Assembly (NCBI GenBank): GCA_964444385.1 | Contig: CAYUHD010000008.1 | Coordinates: forward strand, 1 to 38,048 | Length of the DNA: 38,048 nt | Reading direction: 5' to 3' | From: D2472 sp964444385 | GTDB taxonomy: Bacteria; Pseudomonadota; Gammaproteobacteria; Magnimaribacterales; D2472 | Shown here: positions 8,059 to 16,018 of the stretch, one piece after another | Layout of the letters: each line of letters starts with the position of its first letter | Position numbering within the stretch: the stretch's first letter is position 1 | Notes under the pieces: generated by a model | The model's database searches: none | Told to the model about the DNA's origin: nothing | The model's input: only the letters and a program-made list of their open reading frames with translations | Made by a program: the position numbers and the translations under genes

Positions 8059-8858
8059 TAGAACTGATAGTTTGGGTTTATTATTACCCTATATTCAGAT
8101 CTTATTTCATTGATATATTCGTCTATGGCTTGATCTTGAGCTTGTGAAAGATAATCTTGCTGTACCCTTGAAAGGACTTTTTCAAGGGGTGGGGAAAAGC
8201 CAGCTGAAACTTCTTTTAAAAAAACTATATGCTCCCCAAAAGCAGATTCATAGGGACCAGACCATTCATTTAAAGGAAGTTTATCAACTACTAGATAAAA
8301 TAATTCACCAAAATTTCTTTTAATCTCCTCTTCGCTATTTTGGTAAAAATTTTTTCCTAAAAAAAATGGATCGCCTTTTAATTCAATTCCATCTAATTGA
8401 TAATCTTTTAAGGCTTTATTTGCCCTTTCTTTGGCATTGGATTCTTTTGAAAAATAATGATGGGAAAAAGAATAGGTTGATTGAACAAAGTAATTGTTTT
8501 TATTTTCCTTAAAGAATTTCTTCAATTCTTCTTGTGATGGCTCATCTGGAATTGTTTCTTGTTTTAAGAATGTAATTTTTTGTGCCAGCCTTCGTTTGAT
8601 AATCCGATCTTCCTGGTCTAAACCCAAGAGCAAGGCTTCCCTATAAAGAATCTCTTCTTGAACAAAGTTATTAATGATGTTGACAATTTCTTCATCGGTT
8701 GGCGCTCTGCCAACTTGAGATTGCCAGGCAGAAAGCAGGCTTGTTAATTCCTGATCAGAAATATAAATATCTCTTGAATTTTCTTTAGAATTTAATCCTA
8801 TATCAAGTAAAAAAATTAATAGACCAATTGCAAAAAATACAAGTATTCTAAGGTTCAC
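8058..8858 (-). CDS. Divergent parvulin-type peptidyl-prolyl isomerase, membrane-anchored
   Basis: A 266-aa protein with an N-terminal hydrophobic anchor (residues about 5-20), an alpha-helical SurA/PpiC-like chaperone segment (NNFVQEEILYREALLLGLDQEDRIIKRRLAQKITFL), and a C-terminal region that aligns loosely with parvulin (YSFSHHYFSK, GDPFFLGKNF, GEHIVFLKEV). The usual SHIL and GDLGW signatures are degenerate, so catalytic activity is uncertain and a chaperone role is possible. It would act in the periplasm. It lies between the DUF3604 gene (16 bp upstream) and the HupE-like gene (1-bp overlap), suggesting that it helps fold or insert one of these neighbours. Confidence 0.78.
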   Translation of the reverse strand: MNLRILVFFAIGLLIFLLDIGLNSKENSRDIYISDQELTSLLSAWQSQVGRAPTDEEIVNIINNFVQEEILYREALLLGLDQEDRIIKRRLAQKITFLKQETIPDEPSQEELKKFFKENKNNYFVQSTYSFSHHYFSKESNAKERANKALKDYQLDGIELKGDPFFLGKNFYQNSEEEIKRNFGELFYLVVDKLPLNEWSGPYESAFGEHIVFLKEVSAGFSPPLEKVLSRVQQDYLSQAQDQAIDEYINEIRSEYRVIINPNYQF

Positions 8859-8874
8859 TTTTGTTTCCTAAAAC

Positions 8875-10956
8875 TTATAACGGAAGAATATCTATATTCA
8901 TTGGCTCTGGTATATACCATATAGGTGAAGACCATGCGCGCTCTTGAATTGTTTTATGAATATCAGGCCTTGGTGCGACCCCGGCTTTTACAGCATCCCA
9001 AGTTGACCATCGACATGTTGGATTCTCCAATGCTCGAACATAGTAGAAAGCCTTGACGCTTGGATCAAATTCAGGATCTACCCAAACAGTTTTTAACTCT
9101 CCGGCACCAACATTGCTGGTAATAGAGCAATTATTGATATTAACTCGCGCACCATTATCAGGACAACGATTTGTTACAGGATCTACTGATAGACCATCGG
9201 AGCAGGCAACATCGTAAACTTTTTCTTTAGGAGTTCCAGATGCATTTTCAACCCATCCTTTAATAATTTGAACTCTTTGAAGAGGTGCTCCCAGTTTATC
9301 GCGTTGAGCCCATACTATAAATTGCGGGGTTTGATTGTTTACACCAAATAAATCGGCGCCCATGGTGACCCCTTTGGCATAAGCATTCTTAACCATATCT
9401 TCAGAATCTAAATCAATTGATTCCATATCAAAACCGCCAAAGAATCTTACTGCCAGTCTGGTACCAGTTGTTGCAAATGTTTCTTTTCTTTTAAAAGCTT
9501 GGAAAATAGAATCACGAGTATTTTCTTCAGCCCAAGCAACCGCCAATCCTGACGCGCCCCATTGGTCAAAGCCAGCACTAGAATAAGTATTTCCTTCAAC
9601 CTCCTTGATGGTGAGAGGCTGATTGTAATCAATGCTGTATTGCCTTAACCAATTAGCTCGCTCCTCTGTTAGTGGTACGCTGCCTCTTCCCATAGCAGTA
9701 CCATCAAGAACTCCAACTTTTGACCAATAGTTATCTTCGTCAAAGGCTCCAGCGCCTGTATGAGTGTCACTTGAACCTATTAGACCAAACTTATATGGGT
9801 TACCTTGCTTTTTCCATTCTAAGGTTAAACCTCTTAGATAGGCATCTCGAACATACCCTCCTTGAGGCATGCTGTAAGTTGGAGGTCTGCTTCCAACTCT
9901 TTTATCCATGATGCCAAAATCAGCCCATTCATCGTCCGGAGAGAGCAGGGGGTGAGTATCAGAAGTTCCTTTAACCTGAGTTATTTCAACAACAGGCTCA
10001 TTTCTCATTCGTTTCTCAGAATATTCTGTATCGATTGGATTGCCTTTAAATGTCTCTACCTCAAACATTTGACCGTTAGATCCGTTGCTATTGTGAGGCA
10101 TGGCTAGGGAATCCACTCCCTTATCTCTTAAATTATCCATCCATGTCCATAGGTCCTCAGGATTTAAGGAATCAATTCTAGTCCAGGGTCTAATCGGAGC
10201 ATTTGAGGAGTTAAAAATTACATTTCTATGCAAATTACCACCCTCAACATCTGTTGAGGTTGTAAATTCATAACCAATAAAGGTTGTAAATTTTCCAGGA
10301 TCATTAAATTCTTCAGCCGCATTTGCAACATCTGCCCAGGCTGATTTATGCACATCATAATCAAATGAACTCAGCGCTAGCTGAATATTATTTGTCAACC
10401 AAGCGCCAATATAATTTGGATGCCACCAAGGATAAGGTTTGACCATAGCTTGTAATATAACTGAGCTAAAGAGATTAGCCCTTTTACCAGTAGATTCAAG
10501 GGTAACATTTTCTGGACTATTAAGATTGTGCATTGACTTCGTCCATTCATTTTTAGACATCTTTGAAGAAGGATCAGCATAATTTTCAACCATCCCCATA
10601 TAAAAGCCGTGATCAGTTACCGCATAAAAATCTAATGGCTCTTTTAATTTCATGTCATAGCCAAGAGGATGCTTGATTGCCTCACCAGTTGCATATTTGT
10701 AGGCGTCATATGGAGTTGCAGTAACTCCAAAAATATATGCATCAAAGGAATATTTTGTATGGACATGTAAATCACCATAATAGGGGTTTCGATCAGGATT
10801 TGATGGAATATCTATTTTGGTTGATGGTTCTTCAATTGAGAAATCTACTATTTCTAAAGCAGAATGGCTTTGAAATATTTTGTAAGAACCGGTGGCATAA
10901 AGAAAAAAGATTGTTGAAACAATAATCAATCCAATAAAAGATTTACTGAGCTTCAT
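8875..10956 (-). CDS. DUF3604 family protein, PHP-like, membrane-anchored
   Basis: A 693-aa protein with an N-terminal signal anchor (residues about 7-25) and a DUF3604 domain. The domain carries PHP-phosphoesterase-style metal motifs: H64-V-H66 in GDLHVHTKYSFDAY, D115-H116 in DFYAVTDHG, H288 in AMPHNSN and D397-T-H399 in GLIGSSDTH. A C-terminal region with several cysteines (VACSDGLSVDPVTNRCPDN, NNCSIT, NPTCRWSTW) suggests disulfides and a periplasmic or outer location. GGGGAG lies just upstream of the ATG. First gene of a minus-strand set with the isomerase and HupE-like genes. It is paralogous to the protein at 12383-14362. It is predicted to be a metal-dependent hydrolase; substrate unknown. 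Confidence 0.88.
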   Translation of the reverse strand: MKLSKSFIGLIIVSTIFFLYATGSYKIFQSHSALEIVDFSIEEPSTKIDIPSNPDRNPYYGDLHVHTKYSFDAYIFGVTATPYDAYKYATGEAIKHPLGYDMKLKEPLDFYAVTDHGFYMGMVENYADPSSKMSKNEWTKSMHNLNSPENVTLESTGKRANLFSSVILQAMVKPYPWWHPNYIGAWLTNNIQLALSSFDYDVHKSAWADVANAAEEFNDPGKFTTFIGYEFTTSTDVEGGNLHRNVIFNSSNAPIRPWTRIDSLNPEDLWTWMDNLRDKGVDSLAMPHNSNGSNGQMFEVETFKGNPIDTEYSEKRMRNEPVVEITQVKGTSDTHPLLSPDDEWADFGIMDKRVGSRPPTYSMPQGGYVRDAYLRGLTLEWKKQGNPYKFGLIGSSDTHTGAGAFDEDNYWSKVGVLDGTAMGRGSVPLTEERANWLRQYSIDYNQPLTIKEVEGNTYSSAGFDQWGASGLAVAWAEENTRDSIFQAFKRKETFATTGTRLAVRFFGGFDMESIDLDSEDMVKNAYAKGVTMGADLFGVNNQTPQFIVWAQRDKLGAPLQRVQIIKGWVENASGTPKEKVYDVACSDGLSVDPVTNRCPDNGARVNINNCSITSNVGAGELKTVWVDPEFDPSVKAFYYVRALENPTCRWSTWDAVKAGVAPRPDIHKTIQERAWSSPIWYIPEPMNIDILPL

Positions 10957-10976
10957 TTAACTCCCCTATATTTAAT

Positions 10977-11005
10977 TTGTTCAGTATATGACAATACTAT
11001 ATAAA
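10977..11005 (+). promoter_or_regulatory. Putative sigma70 promoter for the 11031-14362 genes
   Basis: In the 74-bp divergent spacer, TTGTTC (10977-10982) and TATAAA (11000-11005) are separated by 17 bp, a good spacing for a -35/-10 pair reading toward the 11031 gene. On the opposite strand a TATACT (10983-10988) could be the -10 box for the DUF3604 gene at 10956, but its -35 is poor. Regulation by a specific factor is not visible. Confidence 0.4.
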
Positions 11006-11030
11006 CAACGAAACACTTTAAATAAATTGC

Positions 11031-12386
11031 ATGATTAAAAAAGCTTTTAGAAATTTTATGTCAAGGCGAACGATAACCGTCAAGATAAGAAATAAAGCTA
11101 TGAATACTTTTTCTAGCTATGAAATTTTTAAAAAAATACGTACCAAGACTGAAGCAGCCAGAAAAGAAGAAAATAGACCTCATGAAGTGTTGTATTTTCA
11201 TAAAGCAGACGATCCATATTCTCATTTAACTATTCACTGCATTAAAAAGTTACAAGCTTCATATGATATTGTGCTTAAACCTATTTTAGTTGGAGAAGAA
11301 AATCCTGAGGCAGTCCATATGCCATCTTTATACAATATTTATTGCCTAAATGATGTCAAAAGAATCGCGCCTTTTTATAATATCAATTTTCAGGTTGACT
11401 CTTATCCTTCAAAAGATCTTATAAATATAGCTAACTCTATTTTAACTTCAGTCAATGATGAAGATTTCGAAGGCATTGCGGTTCAAGTTAGCTCTGCTTT
11501 ATGGCAAGGAGATTCTAAAACCTTGGATCAATTATCTTCTACCTATTATGCAACCAGGAGTGAAGTGAAAGAGAAATTACTAAGCGGTAATAAAATAAGA
11601 AACAGTCTGGGTTATTATTTTGGCGCTGCTTTTTCCTATGAAAAGGAATTGTATTGGGGGGTAGATCGACTTCCATATTTAGAGGGAAGATTAACTGAGC
11701 TCGGCGCAAGAAATGTTGCAGAAAATGAAAGTATTTGTCCTTTAGTATTGCAAGCCCCTAAAATTTTAGATTCAGATAAAAAAGTAAACCTCTATTACTA
11801 TCCTTCTCTCAACAGCCCCTATACCTTTATAAGTACAAAAAGAGTAAGAGAAATCAGAGAAGAATATCCTGTAAATTTACATGTAAAACCTGTTTTACCT
11901 ATGCTTATGCGCAAGATGAATATTCCAGATTACAAAGCTAAATATATTATTTCAGATGCAGCAAGAGAAGGCAGAAAACATGAACATGAAATGAAATCTA
12001 TTTTTTCACCAATTGGAAAGCCGGCTAGAAAATCTTATTCATTGTTTCCAGTTATCGATGAGGCAGGCAAAGGTTTTGAGTACATAGAGACATTATTAAA
12101 TGCATCATTTCAGGATGGAATAAATATAGGTGATGAAAGTTTTTTAGAAAAAGTAGTCACTGATCTTGGGCTTGATTGGCAGATAATAATAAAAGATTTA
12201 AATACCAAACGATGGAAAAAAATTCTTAATGATAATGTTGAAGACATGTATGCTGGAAATTGTTGGGGAGTTCCAAGCTTTAAGATTACTGACCAAGATG
12301 GAGGCAATCCATTTTATGTTTGGGGGCAGGATAGGATGTGGCTTTTAAAAGAAGAGATATTTAAACGTTTAGGTGGATCGTTATGA
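11031..12386 (+). CDS. Fused two-domain DsbA/HCCA-isomerase-like protein
   Basis: A 451-aa protein that appears to hold two successive thioredoxin-like domains of the DsbA/2-hydroxychromene-2-carboxylate isomerase group. Domain 1 (from about residue 54) starts VLYFHKADDPYSHLTIHCIKKL. Domain 2 (from about residue 252) starts VNLYYYPSLNSPYTFISTKRV and contains LPMLMRKMNIPDYKAKYIISDAAREGRK and, at the end, NCWGVPSFKI. Both lack the CXXC of thiol oxidoreductases and instead have PYS/SPYT, as in HCCA isomerases, which are kappa-class GST relatives. ATG 11031 lacks a clear ribosome-binding site, and ATGs at 11058 and 11100 are in-frame alternatives. It overlaps the downstream DUF3604 gene by 4 nt. 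Substrate unknown. Confidence 0.78.
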   Translation: MIKKAFRNFMSRRTITVKIRNKAMNTFSSYEIFKKIRTKTEAARKEENRPHEVLYFHKADDPYSHLTIHCIKKLQASYDIVLKPILVGEENPEAVHMPSLYNIYCLNDVKRIAPFYNINFQVDSYPSKDLINIANSILTSVNDEDFEGIAVQVSSALWQGDSKTLDQLSSTYYATRSEVKEKLLSGNKIRNSLGYYFGAAFSYEKELYWGVDRLPYLEGRLTELGARNVAENESICPLVLQAPKILDSDKKVNLYYYPSLNSPYTFISTKRVREIREEYPVNLHVKPVLPMLMRKMNIPDYKAKYIISDAAREGRKHEHEMKSIFSPIGKPARKSYSLFPVIDEAGKGFEYIETLLNASFQDGINIGDESFLEKVVTDLGLDWQIIIKDLNTKRWKKILNDNVEDMYAGNCWGVPSFKITDQDGGNPFYVWGQDRMWLLKEEIFKRLGGSL

Positions 12387-14362
12387 AAATTAAAAATGAT
12401 TTTTTAGTAGTGTTTGTGTTGATTATCGCATCTTGCTCAGATGGAAATAAATCAACAAATTTAGAAGTATCTTTGCATGATAAACCATTACTGCAAGTTG
12501 AAATTCAACCTCGGCCATTGCCTAACCCAAATAAAAATGCATATTTTGGTGACCTACATGTTCATACAGCAAATTCATTTGATGCATATACTTTCGGCAC
12601 CATTACCACTCCTGCTGATGCATATAAGTATGCACAGGGACATGCAATACTGCATCCAAGCGGATTCCTAATCCAACTTAGCAGACCATTGGATTTTTAC
12701 GCAGTTACTGACCATGGTGTCTTTATGGGATTGATGAAGGAGGCTGCTGACACAACCTCTGAATTCTCAAAGTATGAGCTTACTAAGCCCCTTCACAATT
12801 TAAATGAATCAGTAAATGATGGACTCTTTTCTCTTATTAAAAGGAGCGGCCTCTTTAGACCTTTTGGTGAAGCAGTCAGAAAAGGTCTTGATGATGGAAC
12901 CATAGATAGCTCTATCATAGAGGAGGTCGGTAAATCAGTATGGCAAGAAACTATTAAAGCTGCTGATGAGGCCTATGCTCCAGGCACTTTCACTACTTTT
13001 GCTGCCTATGAATATACGTCTAGTTTTGATCTTTACAACAAATATTTACATCGAAATGTCATATTTAAAGATACGAAAGACCTTCCAGCTAAAATTTTCA
13101 CTAGAGCTGATAGCCAAGATCCTGAAGAATTATGGGACTGGATGGATCTTATAAGATCAAGGGGAGTGGAGAGTCTTGCTATTCCCCACAATTCAAATAT
13201 CTCTGGCGGAGCTGCCTTTGCTCTCAATGACTATAACGGTGGACCAATTGATGAGGAGTACGCTAAGAAACGTTTTCTTAATGAGCCACTGGTTGAAATA
13301 ACTCAAGTCAAAGGTACTTCAGAAACCCATCCATTGCTGTCTAAAAATGATGAGTGGGCAGCTTTTGAGTCAAAAACCGGATTGGAGGAAGAAAAACTTA
13401 TCAGTAATTTAAAAGGGAGCTATGTTCGAGATGCTTATCTAAGAGGTTTAAGTCTTGCAGAGAAAGGTTTAAGCAATCCATATAAATTTGGATTAATAGG
13501 TTCTAGTGACACACATGTTGCAGGACCATCAGAAAGTGAGGAAGTATTTTTCTCAAAAGTAGGTATTCTTGATGCTACGGCTGAGTTGAGAGGCTCTATT
13601 CCATTCAAGAGATTCTATGGAACATTTTTAAAAGCGTTGCGACCCAATATTCTTAAGGAAGTTGATGGTAAAAATTATTTTTCTGCAAGTGAGCGTTTAA
13701 TTCATTTTGCAGCATCTGGTCTTGCAGGCGTTTGGGCTGAAGAAAATACACGAGAAGCCATTTATGATGCTTTTCGCCGCAAAGAAACATTTGCTACAAG
13801 TGGACCCCGAATGAAAGTAAGATTTTTTGCAGGCTATGATTTAGAGAACTCTCAACTAGATGATTTAACTCTTATTCAAGATGCATATGCCAACAGCATT
13901 CCGATGGGGGGAACGCTCAATACTGAATCAAATAAAAATCCAACGTTTTTAGTTTGGGCGATCGCAGATCCCGAGGGAGCTCCATTGCAGAGAACTCAAA
14001 TTATTAAAGGATGGTTAGAAGATGGAGAGCATAAAGAAAAAGTTTACGATGTAGCATGTTCTAATGGATTAAGCGTTGATCCTTCGACCAATCGTTGTCC
14101 TGATAATGAGGCTTGGGTTGATTTAAGCGATTGTTCCATTAGCGCAGATTCAGGATCAAGAGAAATGAAAGTTTTATGGCAAGATCCTGAATTTCAAAGT
14201 GATCAGAATGCTTTTTATTACTCTAGAGTGCTTGAAAATCCAGTATGTAGATGGTCAACATGGGATGCGGTTAGAATTGGTGAGAAACCTAGATCAGATA
14301 TATCAGCTACAATTCAAGAGAGGGCTTGGTCTTCACCAATTTGGCTGAATAAAATTCTTTAA
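12383..14362 (+). CDS. DUF3604 family lipoprotein, PHP-like
   Basis: A 659-aa paralogue of the protein at 8875-10956. It begins with a lipoprotein signal ending in the lipobox IIASC (Cys18), so it is probably anchored to a membrane by lipid instead of a helix. Metal motifs are conserved: H59-V-H61 in FGDLHVHTANSFDAY, D110-H111 in DFYAVTDHG, the His of AIPHNSN and the DTH of GLIGSSDTH. The Cys-containing tail (VACSNGLSVDPSTNRCPDN, NPVCRWSTWDAV) ends in RAWSSPIWLNKIL. The ATGA overlap with the fused thioredoxin-fold gene implies coupled translation. Probable metal-dependent hydrolase; substrate unknown. Confidence 0.88.
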   Translation: MKIKNDFLVVFVLIIASCSDGNKSTNLEVSLHDKPLLQVEIQPRPLPNPNKNAYFGDLHVHTANSFDAYTFGTITTPADAYKYAQGHAILHPSGFLIQLSRPLDFYAVTDHGVFMGLMKEAADTTSEFSKYELTKPLHNLNESVNDGLFSLIKRSGLFRPFGEAVRKGLDDGTIDSSIIEEVGKSVWQETIKAADEAYAPGTFTTFAAYEYTSSFDLYNKYLHRNVIFKDTKDLPAKIFTRADSQDPEELWDWMDLIRSRGVESLAIPHNSNISGGAAFALNDYNGGPIDEEYAKKRFLNEPLVEITQVKGTSETHPLLSKNDEWAAFESKTGLEEEKLISNLKGSYVRDAYLRGLSLAEKGLSNPYKFGLIGSSDTHVAGPSESEEVFFSKVGILDATAELRGSIPFKRFYGTFLKALRPNILKEVDGKNYFSASERLIHFAASGLAGVWAEENTREAIYDAFRRKETFATSGPRMKVRFFAGYDLENSQLDDLTLIQDAYANSIPMGGTLNTESNKNPTFLVWAIADPEGAPLQRTQIIKGWLEDGEHKEKVYDVACSNGLSVDPSTNRCPDNEAWVDLSDCSISADSGSREMKVLWQDPEFQSDQNAFYYSRVLENPVCRWSTWDAVRIGEKPRSDISATIQERAWSSPIWLNKIL

Positions 14363-14395
14363 AACAACTTAAAATATTATGATCAGGAGAAATTA

Positions 14396-16012
14396 ATGCG
14401 TTTATGGAATGGTTGGGGGAATGAAGATAGTGACCTAACGATGGAGCTAAGCAATAGTCTGCGTTCGCTGTTGGAAGCCCTTGTCGGATCAGGGACTTCG
14501 CTTCCACAGGCATCTCTAGATGACGTCATCTCAAAAGTGCCAAAAACTCGTCTTGATGCTCATCCACTAATAATAACTGATCCAGAAACACGAGCTCGTC
14601 ATGCTCGTGGTCAGAGTTTGCCTGATTGGTTAGATATGCATAGTGGAAATGTTGATACATTTCCAGATGGCGTAGCATTTCCTGAATCAACAGATCAGGT
14701 AAGAGAGCTTCTGCAGCATGTCAAAGAGAATAATTTGGTGGTAATTCCTTATGGCGGAGGAACATCGGTAGTGGGCCACATCAATCCTGAGAAAAGTTCA
14801 AAGCCGGTATTGACGATTGATATGGGGAGAATGAATTCCATGCTTAGTCTTGATAAAGAAAGTCAGTTAGCTACCTTCGGTGCTGGTACTCCAGGACCTA
14901 TCGTAGAGGAGGAGCTTAAGAAACATGGCTTTACACTTGGTCATTTTCCTCAATCATGGGAGCTGTCTACATTAGGCGGTTGGGTGGCAAGTCGATCTAG
15001 TGGACAGCAATCACTTCATTATGGACGGATAGAAAATATGTTTGCTGGAGGAACCATTGAAACTCTCAACGGCACCATGAGCATTCCAACGATTCCTGCA
15101 TCTTCTGCCGGCCCAGATGTTCGCGAGATGATTCTTGGCTCTGAGGGGCGCATCGGTATTATCACTGAGGTCACTGTACGGGTAACTCCACTCCCTGAAA
15201 AAGAAAAATTTCAGGTGATTTTTTTCCCTTCGTGGAAAACAGGTATTAATGCAGCAAGAGAACTTATTCAACAGAGAGTTGCTCTTTCTATGGTTCGTTT
15301 AAGTAATCCGCTTGAGACAACCAGTCTTTTATACATGGGTGCAGGAAGCGATAGCAGTGGGGTTGTTGAGCTAGAGAAATCTTTATCTGAAAAGGGTATC
15401 GGAGAAGGTAAAGTAATGATGACATTTGGAGTCACTGGTTCTGCTCGTCTCAGTGAAGCTGCATATCAACTAGCACTTGATCATTGCTCTGCTAACCAAG
15501 GTATTGTTGACCAGACTGGTCTTGGAGACAATTGGGCTCATGGACGATTCCGCGCACCATATTTACGTGATCCTTTGGGTGCAGAGGGTTATGTTGTAGA
15601 TACAATGGAGACGGCAGTTGATTGGTCGAAGGTCTCTCAAGCTGCTGAAAATATAGAGGAAGCGATTCGTTCAGCCTTGGTTGATGAGGGTGAGCAAGTT
15701 CATGCCTATACACATCTCTCGCATGTTTATGGTCAGGGATCTAGTATCTATACAACCTATTTATTTCGTATAGGCGAAAGTTACGAACAAGGAATGGATA
15801 GATGGATTAAGTTAAAAAAAGCTGGTGCGGAGCAAATTGTTGCTCATGGTGGAACTATTAGTCATCAGCATGGTGTAGGAAGCGACCATAAGAATTATTT
15901 AAGCGATGAAAAAGGAACACTTGGTATTGCTGCAATTAATAGCCTGTGTGAGCAATTTGATCCAAATGGTCAAATGAACCCAGGAAAATTACTCCCTGAT
16001 AACGAGCACTAG
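14396..16012 (+). CDS. FAD-binding oxidoreductase, alkyl-DHAP synthase-like
   Basis: A 538-aa VAO-type flavoprotein resembling alkylglycerone-phosphate synthase (AGPS), which in eukaryotes exchanges the acyl chain of acyl-DHAP for a fatty alcohol in ether-lipid synthesis. The FAD domain contains VVIPYGGGTSVVGHINPE near residues 115-132 and GHFPQSWELSTLGGWVASRSSGQQSLHYGRIENM, close to the AGPS GHEPDS..FSTVGGWV..R.SG segment. Near the C-terminus S489-H-Q-H492 in TISHQHGVGSDH matches the AGPS catalytic histidine motif, and MNPGKLLP follows. AGGAG precedes ATG 14396. It is 6 bp upstream of a GlpD-like gene. Arginine codons are mostly CGN, unlike the neighbouring genes. Bacterial homologues of this family may have other substrates. 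Confidence 0.82.
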   Translation: MRLWNGWGNEDSDLTMELSNSLRSLLEALVGSGTSLPQASLDDVISKVPKTRLDAHPLIITDPETRARHARGQSLPDWLDMHSGNVDTFPDGVAFPESTDQVRELLQHVKENNLVVIPYGGGTSVVGHINPEKSSKPVLTIDMGRMNSMLSLDKESQLATFGAGTPGPIVEEELKKHGFTLGHFPQSWELSTLGGWVASRSSGQQSLHYGRIENMFAGGTIETLNGTMSIPTIPASSAGPDVREMILGSEGRIGIITEVTVRVTPLPEKEKFQVIFFPSWKTGINAARELIQQRVALSMVRLSNPLETTSLLYMGAGSDSSGVVELEKSLSEKGIGEGKVMMTFGVTGSARLSEAAYQLALDHCSANQGIVDQTGLGDNWAHGRFRAPYLRDPLGAEGYVVDTMETAVDWSKVSQAAENIEEAIRSALVDEGEQVHAYTHLSHVYGQGSSIYTTYLFRIGESYEQGMDRWIKLKKAGAEQIVAHGGTISHQHGVGSDHKNYLSDEKGTLGIAAINSLCEQFDPNGQMNPGKLLPDNEH

Positions 16013-16018
16013 TCCACT

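Noticed and set aside
14396..16012. Simple D-lactate or glycolate oxidase assignment for the flavoprotein
   Set aside because: The GHFPQSWELSTLGGW segment, SHQHG motif and GlpD neighbour fit the alkyl-DHAP synthase-like branch better, though this is not proven.
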